Shown here: in pieces, positions 20,215 through 31,343 of the stretch | How positions within the stretch are numbered: the first letter of the stretch is position 1 | Layout: each line of letters starts with the position of its first letter | NCBI RefSeq assembly: GCF_030732865.1 | Contig: NZ_JASHKB010000015.1 | Span: forward strand, 27,419-91,418 | DNA length: 64,000 nt | Direction of reading: 5' to 3' | From: Roseitalea sp. MMSF_3546 | Lineage (GTDB): Bacteria > Pseudomonadota > Alphaproteobacteria > Rhizobiales > Rhizobiaceae | Position numbers and translations under genes: made by a program | Notes under the pieces: generated by a model | Databases searched by the model: none | The model's input: only the letters and a program-made list of their open reading frames with translations | Told to the model about the DNA's origin: nothing

Positions 20215-21308
20215 TGGCCTACGATCAGGCGAAAGTCGTCGAGGCGCTGCGCGCCTTCGAGGCCGGCGAGATCGTCGTCGTCATGGACGATGACGGGCGC
20301 GAGAACGAGGGCGATCTGATCGTCGCGGCGGTGCACACCACGCCCGAAAAGATGGCCTTCATCGTCCGGCACACCTCGGGCATCGTGTGCGCGCCGATGC
20401 CGCCCGAAGAGGCCAAGCGGCTCAACCTGGCGCCCATGGTGGCCGAGAACGACGCCCCGCACGCGACCGCCTTCACGGTCTCGGTCGACTACAGGCACGG
20501 CACGACGACCGGCATTTCGGCCGACGATCGCACGCTGACCGTGCGCAACCTTGCCAATCCCAATGCCGGGGCGGCCGATTTCGTCCGGCCGGGCCACATC
20601 TTCCCGCTGGTGGCGCGTCAGGGCGGCGTGCTGATGCGCTCGGGCCATACCGAGGCGGCCGTCGACCTTTGCCGGCTGGCCGACCTGCCGCCGGTCGGCG
20701 TGATCTGCGAACTGGTCAATGACGACGGCACGGTGATGCGCGGTCCGCAGGTGACCGAATTCGCGCAAGCGCACGGGCTCAAGGTCGTATCGGTCGCCGA
20801 CCTGATCGCCTATCGTCAGCGCAAGGAGACCCTCATCGAGCGGCTGGAGGAGCAGCGGGTCGAGACCGCGGCGGGTCCGGCAACGGCCCATGCCTACACC
20901 CTTCCATGGGACCCGATGCAGCATCTGGCGATCGTCGTCGGCGATGTGCGCGACGGCGAGGACGTGCCCGTGCGCCTGCATCTGGAAAGCGTCGTCGACG
21001 ATGTCTTCGGGCCGCGACGCGATCCGGTCGAGATCCTCCAGCGCATGGTCGCCGAACACGGACGCGGCGTCGTGGTCTATCTGCGCGAGGGTTCGGTGGG
21101 CGTGGCGCGCGGCGCGGCCCGGCCGCTGACCGAAGAGCACGCCGAGGCGCGCGAGCGCGAGAACGAATGGCGCGAGATCGGCCTTGGTGCGCAGATCCTG
21201 CGCGACCTCGGCATTGCGTCGATCCGGCTCTACTCGACGCGCGAACGGCGCTATATCGGCGTTGAGGGGTTCGGCATCCGCATCGCGGCGACCGAAAAGC
21301 TGGGATGA
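20211..21308 (+). CDS. ribB: 3,4-dihydroxy-2-butanone 4-phosphate synthase with degenerate GTP cyclohydrolase II-like domain (RibBX type)
   Basis: The 365-residue protein joins an intact DHBP synthase half (residues about 1-205; acidic loop [11 protein letters not shown], then TGISADDR and [11 protein letters not shown]) to a RibA-like C-terminal half (about 220-365). The RibA-like half keeps the fold pattern [26 protein letters not shown] and VEGFGI, but lacks every zinc-binding cysteine: the usual CxTGDxFGSxRCDC block reads without cysteine here. GTP cyclohydrolase II activity is therefore unlikely. This matches the RibBX class, in which only the RibB half is active; another RibA should exist in the genome. 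Starts at 20211 and 20214 are both possible. Confidence 0.9.
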   Translation: MMAYDQAKVVEALRAFEAGEIVVVMDDDGRENEGDLIVAAVHTTPEKMAFIVRHTSGIVCAPMPPEEAKRLNLAPMVAENDAPHATAFTVSVDYRHGTTTGISADDRTLTVRNLANPNAGAADFVRPGHIFPLVARQGGVLMRSGHTEAAVDLCRLADLPPVGVICELVNDDGTVMRGPQVTEFAQAHGLKVVSVADLIAYRQRKETLIERLEEQRVETAAGPATAHAYTLPWDPMQHLAIVVGDVRDGEDVPVRLHLESVVDDVFGPRRDPVEILQRMVAEHGRGVVVYLREGSVGVARGAARPLTEEHAEARERENEWREIGLGAQILRDLGIASIRLYSTRERRYIGVEGFGIRIAATEKLG

Positions 21309-21396
21309 GGCCCGCGCCGGGCGATCGCTGGTGGATAAGCATGCCCCAGGCGCGGCCGTGGTGGCGCACCAGGCCCGAACCGATTACATATCGGCC

Positions 21397-22326
21397 ATGA
21401 CGACGCGCTATTTCGAACACGACATCTTTCAGCAGCACATCACGCCGCCGGGCCATCCCGAGCGGGTCGACCGGCTGCGCGCGCTCGAAGAGGCGCTGTC
21501 CGCCGACCCCTTCGCCGCGCTCGACCGCGCCCAGGCCCCGCGCGCGCCCGACGAGGCCGTGCTGCTCGCCCATCCCGAACGGTTTCTGGACAAGGTCCGC
21601 GACGCGATCCCCGAAACGGGCATGGTGCGCATCGACAACGACACGGTGGCGAGCCCCAAGAGCCTGGAAGCGGCCATGCACGCCATCGGCGCAGCCATGG
21701 CGGCGGTGGACGGCGTGTTCGCGGGCACGTTCGACAACGCCTTCGTTGCGGCGCGTCCGCCGGGCCATCACGCCGAAAAGGAAACGGCGATGGGGTTCTG
21801 CCTTTTCAACACGGCCGCCATCGCCGCACGGCACGCGCAGAAGGCCCATGGCGCCGAGCGCGTCGCGATCATCGACTGGGACGTCCATCACGGCAACGGC
21901 ACGCAGGACATCTTCTGGGACGATGCGACGGTCCTTTACTGCTCCACCCACCAGATGCCGCTCTATCCGGGCACCGGCGCGCGGGACGAGACCGGCGAAC
22001 ATGGCACGATCGTCAATGCGCCGCTGTCGCCGGGCGCGGCGGGGGAAGCCTTTCGCGAGGCGTTCCGCTCGCGCGTGCTCGATTCCATCGACGAATTCGG
22101 CCCCGACCTGATCATCGTCTCGGCCGGCTTCGACGCCCATATCCGCGACCCGCTCGCCAACATCAATCTGGTCGAGGAGGACTTCGACTGGGCGACCGGG
22201 CGGCTGATCGAGGCCGCCGGCCGGCATGCCGACAACCGGCTCGTCAGCCTGCTCGAGGGCGGCTATGACCTGCAAGGGCTGGCCGCCTCGGCGGCGATGC
22301 ATATCAACCGGCTGATGCGGGGATGA
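21397..22326 (+). CDS. histone deacetylase family protein
   Basis: A 309-residue member of the arginase/deacetylase fold. Motifs [35 protein letters not shown] (zinc-binding Asp and His), SAGFDAH (second zinc Asp) and LLEGGYD are all intact, so it should be an active zinc deacetylase. Bacterial members act on acetylpolyamines or small acetyl amides, or may act on proteins; the substrate cannot be chosen. It ends in ATGA overlapping xseB, a pairing seen in many relatives. Confidence 0.9.
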   Translation: MTTRYFEHDIFQQHITPPGHPERVDRLRALEEALSADPFAALDRAQAPRAPDEAVLLAHPERFLDKVRDAIPETGMVRIDNDTVASPKSLEAAMHAIGAAMAAVDGVFAGTFDNAFVAARPPGHHAEKETAMGFCLFNTAAIAARHAQKAHGAERVAIIDWDVHHGNGTQDIFWDDATVLYCSTHQMPLYPGTGARDETGEHGTIVNAPLSPGAAGEAFREAFRSRVLDSIDEFGPDLIIVSAGFDAHIRDPLANINLVEEDFDWATGRLIEAAGRHADNRLVSLLEGGYDLQGLAASAAMHINRLMRG

Positions 22327-22583
22327 CGATCATGGCCGACACCGACCCCAATGCCGACGTCAGCGGGCTGCCCTTCGAAAAGGCGCTCGACGAACTCGAA
22401 AAGATCGTCGATCGGCTCGAACGCGGCGATGTCGCGCTGGAAGAGAGCATCGCCATCTACGAACGCGGCGAGGCGCTGCGCGCGCGCTGCGACACGCTGC
22501 TCAAGGCCGCCGAACTGAAGATCGAGAAGATCAAGACAGGCCGGGCGGGCGAAGCGACGGGCACCGAGCCGCTGGGCGACTGA
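22323..22583 (+). CDS. xseB: exodeoxyribonuclease VII small subunit
   Basis: XseB is the small helical subunit of exonuclease VII, which degrades single-stranded DNA. The 86-residue product has the family core [20 protein letters not shown], then [19 protein letters not shown]. The ATG overlaps the HDAC-like stop; an ATG three codons later is also possible. The large subunit xseA is not in the window. In relatives dxs usually follows, but here a pirin gene does. Confidence 0.93.
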   Translation: MTIMADTDPNADVSGLPFEKALDELEKIVDRLERGDVALEESIAIYERGEALRARCDTLLKAAELKIEKIKTGRAGEATGTEPLGD

Positions 22584-22701
22584 GGGCGCCGCAGCCGCCG
22601 CATGCGCGGGCAGGCTGTGAACGCTGTGTGTCCGATATCGGGCTGCCAGCGCGGTTCGCCGCCGCCTATGTTCGCGCAAACGAGGCGGCACAGGTGATGT
22701 C

Positions 22702-23616
22702 ATGAGCTTTTTTCCCGGACCGGACCCGCAGGCGGGCGATGCCTTTGCGTGCGATGCGATCGAGGCGCTGATCGTGCCCAACGCCAAGGATATCGGCGGC
22801 TTCGAGGTGCGGCGCGCCCTGCCCTCGCGCCAGCGCAAGCTGGTCGGCCCGTTCATCTTCTTCGACCGGATGGGTCCGGCCGTCTTCCGCCCGGGCCAGG
22901 CGATCGATGTGCGCCCGCATCCGCATATCGGACTGTCGACGGTGACCTATCTGTTCGACGGCACGATCCGCCACCGGGACTCGCTGGGCACCGAAATGGT
23001 CATCGCGCCCGGCGACATCAATCTGATGACGGCCGGACGCGGCATCGTGCATTCGGAGCGCTCGCCCGAGGAACTGCGGTCGTCGAGGCGGCGCATGTCG
23101 GGCCTTCAGACCTGGCTCGCCCTGCCCGACGGCATGGAGGAGATGGCGCCGGCATTCGAGAACACGCCGGCCGACACGATGGGCCTGATCGATGGCGGCA
23201 AGGCGCGCGCCCGCGTGCTGATCGGCGCGTTCCACGGCGTGCGTTCGCAGGTCACGCAATATGCCGAGACGCTCTATGTCGACGTCACGCTGGATGCGGG
23301 CGGCGAAATCGACATCCCCGCCGATACCGAGGAACGGGCGATCTATGTCATCGACGGGACGATAGAGCTTGCCGGCGACAGCTTCGCCGCCGACCAGCTT
23401 CTGGTGCTCAAGCCCGGCGACCGGATCGTCGTGCGCTCGCCCGGCGGCGGCGCGTTCATGGTCTTCGGCGGCGCGTCCATCGGCTCGCCGCGGCACATCT
23501 GGTGGAACTTCGTCTCCTCGTCGAAGGAACGCATCGAACAGGCCAAGCAGGAATGGCGTTCGGGACGCTTCGACATCGTGCCGGGCGACGAAGAGGAGTT
23601 TATTCCGCTGCCATGA
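22702..23616 (+). CDS. pirin family protein
   Basis: A 304-residue bicupin. The N-terminal cupin has the pirin signature DVRPHPHIGLSTVTYLFDG with metal-binding histidines, followed by GDINLMTAGRGIVHSE. The C-terminal cupin lacks a clear metal site. Bacterial pirins have been assigned roles as quercetin-type dioxygenases or as regulators; neither can be picked here. It lies 118 bases after xseB, in the slot where dxs is found in related genomes. Confidence 0.9.
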   Translation: MSFFPGPDPQAGDAFACDAIEALIVPNAKDIGGFEVRRALPSRQRKLVGPFIFFDRMGPAVFRPGQAIDVRPHPHIGLSTVTYLFDGTIRHRDSLGTEMVIAPGDINLMTAGRGIVHSERSPEELRSSRRRMSGLQTWLALPDGMEEMAPAFENTPADTMGLIDGGKARARVLIGAFHGVRSQVTQYAETLYVDVTLDAGGEIDIPADTEERAIYVIDGTIELAGDSFAADQLLVLKPGDRIVVRSPGGGAFMVFGGASIGSPRHIWWNFVSSSKERIEQAKQEWRSGRFDIVPGDEEEFIPLP

Positions 23617-23658
23617 ACAATTACAGTTAACGCGACGTATTGAGTCCCTTTACTCAAA

Positions 23659-23698
23659 TTTCACTGCGTTCGTTACGTTCACTTTCACCGCGTTTGTT
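23659..23698 (+). repeat. imperfect direct repeat upstream of a small secreted protein gene
   Basis: TTTCACTGCGTTCGTT (23659-23674) and TTTCACCGCGTTTGTT (23683-23698) are 16-bp repeats with two mismatches, set 24 bases apart. The region is distinctly less GC-rich than its surroundings and lies 62 bases upstream of the next start codon, so it may be regulatory. Confidence 0.4.
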
Positions 23699-23759
23699 TG
23701 CGCTGACATAATTTCGCCCTGCTACCTTCCGCCCAAAAGATCAAGGGGCGACAGGGCAC

Positions 23760-24116
23760 ATGAAGAACTTCGTATCGACGAGGCTGCGGCTGGTCATCTC
23801 GGCCGTATCGATCATCGTGATGATCGCGAAAAGCGGTGCGGCGGCGCAGCCGAAATACGACCGCGCTCTCGCACTGGCGGTGGCCGACCGCGTCGGTGCA
23901 CAGATGGGCGCGATGCGCGGCGGCTTCGCGCTCGACCAGGAGCCGGTGTTCGTGCCCGATCCGGTGACGACCCGGTCGGTGCCGGCGCATGGTCGCCTGC
24001 CCGAACTGCTGCCGCGCGTGGCGCCCTTCAGCGGCCCGGCGAAGCTGCTGATGCGCGAGCGCCCGTACGAGCCCTCGAAGCGGCCGGTCCGCGTCGTCTT
24101 CGTCGGTTCGGTCTGA
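23760..24116 (+). CDS. small exported hypothetical protein
   Basis: A 118-residue product with a basic N-terminus and a hydrophobic stretch (residues about 8-28) ending SGAAAQPK, which reads as a signal peptide with cleavage after AAA. The mature 90 residues are Pro- and Arg-rich (EPVFVPDPVTTRSVPAHG and later RPYEPSKRPVRVV) with no recognised domain or cysteine. It lies between pirin and tlyA. Compositional oddness and the AT-richer upstream DNA suggest a lineage-specific gene. Confidence 0.55.
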   Translation: MKNFVSTRLRLVISAVSIIVMIAKSGAAAQPKYDRALALAVADRVGAQMGAMRGGFALDQEPVFVPDPVTTRSVPAHGRLPELLPRVAPFSGPAKLLMRERPYEPSKRPVRVVFVGSV

Positions 24117-24155
24117 CGAGCTTGCGCGGACGCACCGGCTCGGCCATGTCGGGTC

Positions 24156-24905
24156 ATGGCCGCCAGCACACGCAAACGCCTCGATCATCTGCTCGTCGAG
24201 CGCGGGCTGTTCGCGACCCGCTCGCGGGCGCGCGATGCGATCGTGCGCCGCACGGTGCGCGTCGAGGGCAGCGTGATCGACAGGCCCGCCTTTGCCTGCC
24301 CGCCCGATGCGGCGATCGCGGTCGACGATCCGGCCCGCGGCTATGTTTCGCGCGCCGCGCTCAAGCTCAAGGCGGCGCTCGCGGCGTTCGACGTGCCGGT
24401 GGCCGGCGCAGCGTGCCTTGATCTGGGCGCGTCGACCGGCGGCTTCACGCAGGTGCTGCTGGAACACGGTGCGGCACGGGTGACAGCCGTCGATGTCGGG
24501 CATGGCCAGTTGCATGAAAGCCTGCGCGCCGATCCGCGCGTCCGGCTGATCGAGGGCGTCAATGCGCGCGATCTGAGCCCGGCGCATCTGGGCGGCGCGG
24601 CGCCGCAGGTGGTCGTGTGCGATACGAGCTTCATCTCGCTGACGCTCGTGCTGCCGCCGGCGCTGGCGCTCGCCGCGCCGGGCGCGCATCTGGTGGCGCT
24701 GGTCAAGCCGCAATTCGAGGTCGGCCGCGCGCTGATCGGCAAGGGCGGGCTGGTGGCGCCGGACGACGCGCAGGCGGCCGCGCGCGACATCGGGGCCTGG
24801 CTCGACGCGCAGTCGGGCTGGCGCGCGCGCGGACTAGTCCCCTCGCCCATCGCCGGCGGCGACGGCAATCGCGAATGCCTGCTCTGGGGCGAAAAGGTCG
24901 GCTAG
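24156..24905 (+). CDS. tlyA: TlyA family rRNA (cytidine-2'-O)-methyltransferase
   Basis: TlyA methylates 2'-O of cytidines in rRNA and was first called a haemolysin. The 249-residue protein has an N-terminal S4 RNA-binding domain (KRLDHLLVERGLFATRSRAR) and an FtsJ-like methyltransferase domain with the SAM motif CLDLGASTGGFTQVLL, then VVVCDTSFISL and LVKPQFEVGR. The stop TAG shares the palindrome CTAG (24902-24905) with the stop of the convergent enoyl-CoA hydratase gene. Confidence 0.93.
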   Translation: MAASTRKRLDHLLVERGLFATRSRARDAIVRRTVRVEGSVIDRPAFACPPDAAIAVDDPARGYVSRAALKLKAALAAFDVPVAGAACLDLGASTGGFTQVLLEHGAARVTAVDVGHGQLHESLRADPRVRLIEGVNARDLSPAHLGGAAPQVVVCDTSFISLTLVLPPALALAAPGAHLVALVKPQFEVGRALIGKGGLVAPDDAQAAARDIGAWLDAQSGWRARGLVPSPIAGGDGNRECLLWGEKVG

Positions 24906-25660
24906 CGCTTGCGCCCCATGAAGGCCTTGAAGGCCGCGCGCGCCTCGTGCGATTGCAGCCGCTCGGCGAAATGGTCCGCCTCGAGCGCGATGCGATCGAG
25001 CACGGCCTGCCGGTCGCCCTTGAGGAGCCTCTTGGTCAGCGCCAGGGCCTGTGCGGGCTTGGCGGCGAGCGCCTCGGCCGCCTCCAGCACGCGCGCCTCC
25101 AGCGCCTCGGCCGCGACGATCCGGTAGACGAGGCCCGCCTCGCGCGCCTGTTCGGCGCTCAGCGTCTCGCCCATGGCGAGCATGGCGAAGGCGCGCTGAT
25201 GGCCCATCAGCGCCGGCGCGAGCAGGCTCGAGGCGGCCTCGGGCACCAGACCGAGGTCGACGAACGGCGTCCGGAAGACGGCGGCGGGCGTGGCAAAGGT
25301 CAAGTCGCAATGCAGGTTGAGCGTTGTGCCGATGCCGATGGCGAGCCCGTCGACGCCCGAGACAAGCGGCTTTTCAAGTCGCGCCACGCGGTCAAGCAAG
25401 CAGAACACCTCCGCGCCCATCTGACCGCCTTCGGCAAAGGCGAGGAAGTCGGCGATGTCATTGCCCGCCGAGAAGGCGCCGGGCCGGCCGAGCACGACGT
25501 GGACCCGCACGGTGTCGTCGGCCTCGGCTTCGGCCAGCGCCCGCTCCATGGCGATGTACATGGCGCGGGTGATCGCGTTCTTCTTGTCGGGCCGGTTCAG
25601 CCGGACGATCCGAATCGCGCCATGGCGTTCGACGAGGACGGTTTGGCTGGTCTCGGTCAC
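24902..25660 (-). CDS. enoyl-CoA hydratase/isomerase family protein
   Basis: A 252-residue crotonase-fold protein. The oxyanion-hole region is GRPGAFSAGNDIADF and KPLVSGVDGLAIGIGTTLNL. The residue positions of the two catalytic glutamates read differently (LGLVPEAASSLLAP keeps one acid), so it could be a hydratase or a delta3-delta2 isomerase. The upstream acyl-CoA dehydrogenase overlaps it by ATGA (25657-25660), so the two form an operon for acyl-CoA oxidation. Confidence 0.88.
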   Translation of the reverse strand: MTETSQTVLVERHGAIRIVRLNRPDKKNAITRAMYIAMERALAEAEADDTVRVHVVLGRPGAFSAGNDIADFLAFAEGGQMGAEVFCLLDRVARLEKPLVSGVDGLAIGIGTTLNLHCDLTFATPAAVFRTPFVDLGLVPEAASSLLAPALMGHQRAFAMLAMGETLSAEQAREAGLVYRIVAAEALEARVLEAAEALAAKPAQALALTKRLLKGDRQAVLDRIALEADHFAERLQSHEARAAFKAFMGRKR

Positions 25661-27450
25661 GGTCCCACCAGGTGTTCGGCAGCGGCGTGAAGGCTCGCCG
25701 CGCCGTGTTCGACGCGATCGCGCAGGGCGGTGGCCTGCGCCAGAAGGTTTTCGGCATAAAAGCGCGCCAGCGCGATGCGCTCACCGGAATCGGGCGCCTC
25801 GGCCAGCGCACCCGCGGCCAGACACGCACCGCCGGCGACGAGCCCGAACAGGTGCTGATAGGGCGTTGCGGCGGCGAGCATGGCCGGCCTGTCGCCGTCG
25901 TCGAGCCGGGCCAGCAGCCAGGCGGTGGCGGCGCGCAGATCGGCGAGCGCGGTATCGAGACAGCGCGCGGTTTCGCCCAAGCCCGGTGCATTCGCCGCCC
26001 TGACGCGATCGACGATCGTCGCCAGTTCGTCCAAATAGGCATTCACGCAAGCGCCATCCGACAGTGGCAGCTTGCGCTGGACCAGATCGATGGCCTGAAT
26101 GCCGTTGGTGCCCTCATAGATCTGCGCGATGCGCGCGTCGCGCATGTAGATCGCCGCGCCGGCCTCCTCGATATAGCCCATGCCGCCATGGACCTGCACG
26201 CCGAGCGAAGCGACCTGCGACCCGATATCGGTGGAAAACGCCTTGGCGAGGGGCGTGAGCAGGCCGGCGCGCTCGTGCCAGAAGGGGCGCGCGTGCGGCG
26301 GCGCACCGCGCGCCATGTCGATGGCGTGGGCGCAGGCCTGGCAGATGCCGCGCGCCGCGCCGGTCAGCGCCTTCATGGTCAGAAGGTTGCGCTGGACGTC
26401 CGGGTGCAGGACGATCGGGCTCATGGCGTCGTCATTCCAGCCCGGCGCCCGGCCCTGGCGGCGCTCATTGGCGTAGGCACGCGCCTTCTGAAAGGCGGCC
26501 TCGGCCACGGCGACCCCCTGAATGCCGACGGCGAGGCGGGCATTGTTCATCATGGTGAACATGCAGTTGAGCCCGCGATTTTCCTCGCCCACCAGCCAGC
26601 CGATCGCCCCCGGCGTTTCGCCGAAGCGGCCCTCGCCATAGATCATGGTGCAGGTGGGCGAAGCGTGAATGCCCAGCTTGCGCTCGATGCCGGAGCAGAC
26701 GACATCGTTGCGCGCGCCCGTCGAACCGTCCGGTTCGACCAGGAATTTGGGCACCAAAAACAGCGAGATGCCACGCGTGCCGGCCGGCGCGTCGGGCAGG
26801 CGGGCGAGCACGAGATGGACGATGTTGTCGGTCAGGTCGTGATCGCCATAGGTGATGTAGATCTTCTGGCCGAAGATCCGGTAAGTGCCGTCGCCGGCCG
26901 GTTCGGCACGGGTTTTCAGCGCGCCAAGGTCGGAGCCGGCCTGCGGCTCGGTCAGGTTCATGGTGCCGGTCCATTCACCGGTGACGAGCTTTTCCAGATA
27001 GACCGATTTGAGCGCGTCGCTGCCATGGGCATCGAGCGCCTCGACCGCGCCCATCGTCAGCGTCGGGCACAGGCCAAAGGCGATCGAAGCCGAACACCAC
27101 ATTTCCATGGCCGCCATGGCGAGCGTCGTCGGCAGGCCCTGTCCGCCATGGGCCCTGGGGCCGGCCAGCGCGTTCCAGCCGCCGGCGATCCAGTCGGCAT
27201 AAAGCTGCTTCCAACCGGGCGGCATGGTGACACCGCCCTCGTCACGTCGCGCGCCGTGGCGGTCACCCGGCAGGTGCAGCGGGGCGATGCGCTCGGTGGC
27301 GAACCGGCCGGCCTCGACCAGGATCGCGTCGATCAGATCGTCGCCGAGTTCGCCGGCGTGATCGCCGAGCCGGCCCGCGGCGAGGGCCTCGCCACGTCCG
27401 CAGACGTGCCTGAGCGCGTGGGTGATGTCCGCGACGGGCGCACGGTACAT
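25657..27450 (-). CDS. acyl-CoA dehydrogenase, long DmdC-like form
   Basis: The 597-residue flavoenzyme belongs to the long acyl-CoA dehydrogenases related to DmdC (3-methylmercaptopropionyl-CoA dehydrogenase). Visible are TMNLTEPQAGSDLGALKTRA (FAD and substrate binding), IFGQKIYITYGDHDLTDNIV, a middle domain and the catalytic-glutamate region IAQIYEGTNGIQAIDLVQRK, plus an extra C-terminal helical domain of about 120 residues. Many relatives act on ordinary fatty acyl-CoAs, so a DMSP role is not proven; no dmd partners are nearby. A 16-bp palindrome lies on its promoter. Confidence 0.88.
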   Translation of the reverse strand: MYRAPVADITHALRHVCGRGEALAAGRLGDHAGELGDDLIDAILVEAGRFATERIAPLHLPGDRHGARRDEGGVTMPPGWKQLYADWIAGGWNALAGPRAHGGQGLPTTLAMAAMEMWCSASIAFGLCPTLTMGAVEALDAHGSDALKSVYLEKLVTGEWTGTMNLTEPQAGSDLGALKTRAEPAGDGTYRIFGQKIYITYGDHDLTDNIVHLVLARLPDAPAGTRGISLFLVPKFLVEPDGSTGARNDVVCSGIERKLGIHASPTCTMIYGEGRFGETPGAIGWLVGEENRGLNCMFTMMNNARLAVGIQGVAVAEAAFQKARAYANERRQGRAPGWNDDAMSPIVLHPDVQRNLLTMKALTGAARGICQACAHAIDMARGAPPHARPFWHERAGLLTPLAKAFSTDIGSQVASLGVQVHGGMGYIEEAGAAIYMRDARIAQIYEGTNGIQAIDLVQRKLPLSDGACVNAYLDELATIVDRVRAANAPGLGETARCLDTALADLRAATAWLLARLDDGDRPAMLAAATPYQHLFGLVAGGACLAAGALAEAPDSGERIALARFYAENLLAQATALRDRVEHGAASLHAAAEHLVGP

Positions 27451-27468
27451 GGCGTCCTCCTTGGCGCA

Positions 27469-27497
27469 GCGCTACCGGCTATTGACGTAAACGTCAA
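27469..27497 (-). promoter_or_regulatory. promoter and palindromic operator of the acyl-CoA dehydrogenase operon
   Basis: TTGACGTAAACGTCAA at 27482-27497 is an inverted repeat with 7-bp arms and a 2-bp centre. On the minus strand its TTGACG (27497-27492) serves as a -35 box, 17 bases from TAGCGC at 27474-27469. The site lies 31 bases from the start codon. Palindromes of this shape are known for MerR-family LiuR-type regulators of acyl-CoA catabolism; the actual regulator is not in the window. Confidence 0.6.
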
Positions 27498-27602
27498 ACA
27501 CAACGTCGGCCGGATCGCCCGACGGTGTGGCGCGTTGCGCCATTGCACAGCCCGCCGCCCGGCTTACATTGTCGTTCAGCAATCCACCGAAGGTTCACGA
27601 TC

Positions 27603-28475
27603 TTGACCCAACTCCTGTCGCCGCTTCTGCCGAAACAGTTCCGCAAGTCGACGCCGATCATCCCGGTGGTGCGGCTGCGCGGCATGATCGCCGCCAGCGG
27701 TTCGCCGGTCCAGCCTGCATTGTCGCTGGCAGTGGTCGCGCCGGCGCTGGCGCGGGCCTTTTCGATCAAGCGCGCGCCGGCGGTGGCGATCAGCGTGAAT
27801 TCGCCGGGCGGCTCGCCGGTGCAGTCGCGCCTGATCTACAAGCGCATCCGCGACCTCGCCGACGAAAAGAACAAGCCGGTGTTCACCTTCACCGAAGATG
27901 TGGCCGCCTCGGGCGGTTACATGCTCGCGGCGGCGGGCGACGAGATCATCGCCGATCCGTCCTCGATCATCGGCTCGATCGGGGTGATTTCGGCCGGCTT
28001 CGGCTTTGTCGACGCGATCAAGAAGCTCGGTGTCGAGAGGCGCGTTTACACGGCCGGCCAGAACAAGTCGACGCTCGACCCCTTCCAGCCGGAGAAAGAA
28101 GAGGACATCGAGCGGCTCAAGGCGATCCAGCTCGATGTGCACCAGGTCTTCATCGACCTGGTCAAGGCGCGTCGCGGCGACAAGCTCGCCGACGACCCGG
28201 ACCTTTTCACGGGCCGTTTCTGGGCCGGCGAGAAGGCGAGGGAACTGGGTCTGGTCGACGATATCGGCGACATGCGCAGCTTCATGCGCGCGCGCTTTGG
28301 CGAGAACACGATGCTCAAGCTGGTCACCATGCCGCGCGGATTGTTCGGTCGGCGTCCGCCCGTCGGGGTCGGCTGGAACGGCGGGCTTGATCCGGCCGCG
28401 CTGTCGGCGCAATTTTCGTCGGGATTGTTGTCGGCGCTCGAGGAACGCGCCCTGTGGAACCGTTACGGGCTTTGA
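27603..28475 (+). CDS. S49 family signal peptide peptidase (SppA/SohB-like)
   Basis: The 290-residue serine protease starts with a TTG at 27603 (MTQLLSPLLP), with GAAGG about nine bases upstream; no ATG precedes the conserved core. VAISVNSPGGSPVQSRLIYK and TFTEDVAASGGYMLAAAGD contain the S49 signature with the nucleophilic serine; the general-base lysine is in the region after VERRVYTAGQNKS. It lacks a clear N-terminal membrane anchor. Such proteins degrade cleaved signal peptides at the inner membrane. The small membrane gene at 28516 follows in the same direction. Confidence 0.88.
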   Translation: MTQLLSPLLPKQFRKSTPIIPVVRLRGMIAASGSPVQPALSLAVVAPALARAFSIKRAPAVAISVNSPGGSPVQSRLIYKRIRDLADEKNKPVFTFTEDVAASGGYMLAAAGDEIIADPSSIIGSIGVISAGFGFVDAIKKLGVERRVYTAGQNKSTLDPFQPEKEEDIERLKAIQLDVHQVFIDLVKARRGDKLADDPDLFTGRFWAGEKARELGLVDDIGDMRSFMRARFGENTMLKLVTMPRGLFGRRPPVGVGWNGGLDPAALSAQFSSGLLSALEERALWNRYGL

Positions 28476-28515
28476 CACGCGGCGAGCCGCGGGCGGCCGA
28501 ACGAGCGAGGTGATC

Positions 28516-28707
28516 ATGCCCCAAATCCTGTTTCTGGCCGCCGTGGCCGTGGTCGGCTACCTTGGCTATCGCGCCTTCGTGCGCGAGGCGCAGAAGGTGT
28601 CGGCCCGCGTGCGCCGCGAGGAGCGCGAGCGCAAGACGAAGGCCGTCGGCACGCTGGTCAAGGACCCTGTGACCGGCGAATACCGCCCCGCCAAGGACGA
28701 TGACTGA
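28516..28707 (+). CDS. small single-span membrane protein
   Basis: A 63-residue product starting MPQILFLAAVAVVGYLGYRA, one membrane segment, followed by a highly charged tail (VRREERERKTKAVG) and a last stretch TLVKDPVTGEYRPAKDDD. The ribosome site GCGAGGTG precedes the ATG. It follows the S49 peptidase by 40 bases. Small proteins of this shape are common after such genes in Hyphomicrobiales, but the function is unknown. Confidence 0.75.
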   Translation: MPQILFLAAVAVVGYLGYRAFVREAQKVSARVRREERERKTKAVGTLVKDPVTGEYRPAKDDD

Positions 28708-28820
28708 GCGCGGCCATGCCGGCAAGTGACGGCGGTTGAGCGGATCGGCCGGTCTCAAGCCTGCCGGGCCGGGCAGCGGGCCGCCGGTATCCATACGCGG
28801 CAGAGCCTGGTCGGCAGCGC

Positions 28821-31219
<2,399 letters not shown>

Positions 31220-31343
31220 GGCGTCGATCCCGCGCCGCGCGGGCTGACCCTTAACCGGCCATTCATCAGTTTCGGAAACGGCATTTCAACGCGATCCGGG
31301 TAGCTTGCGGGACGGGTGATACAGAAAATCGGGACCGGCGACC

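Noticed and set aside
23641..23656. TGAGT-ACTCA hairpin after the pirin gene as a terminator
   Set aside because: Only five base pairs with no T run.
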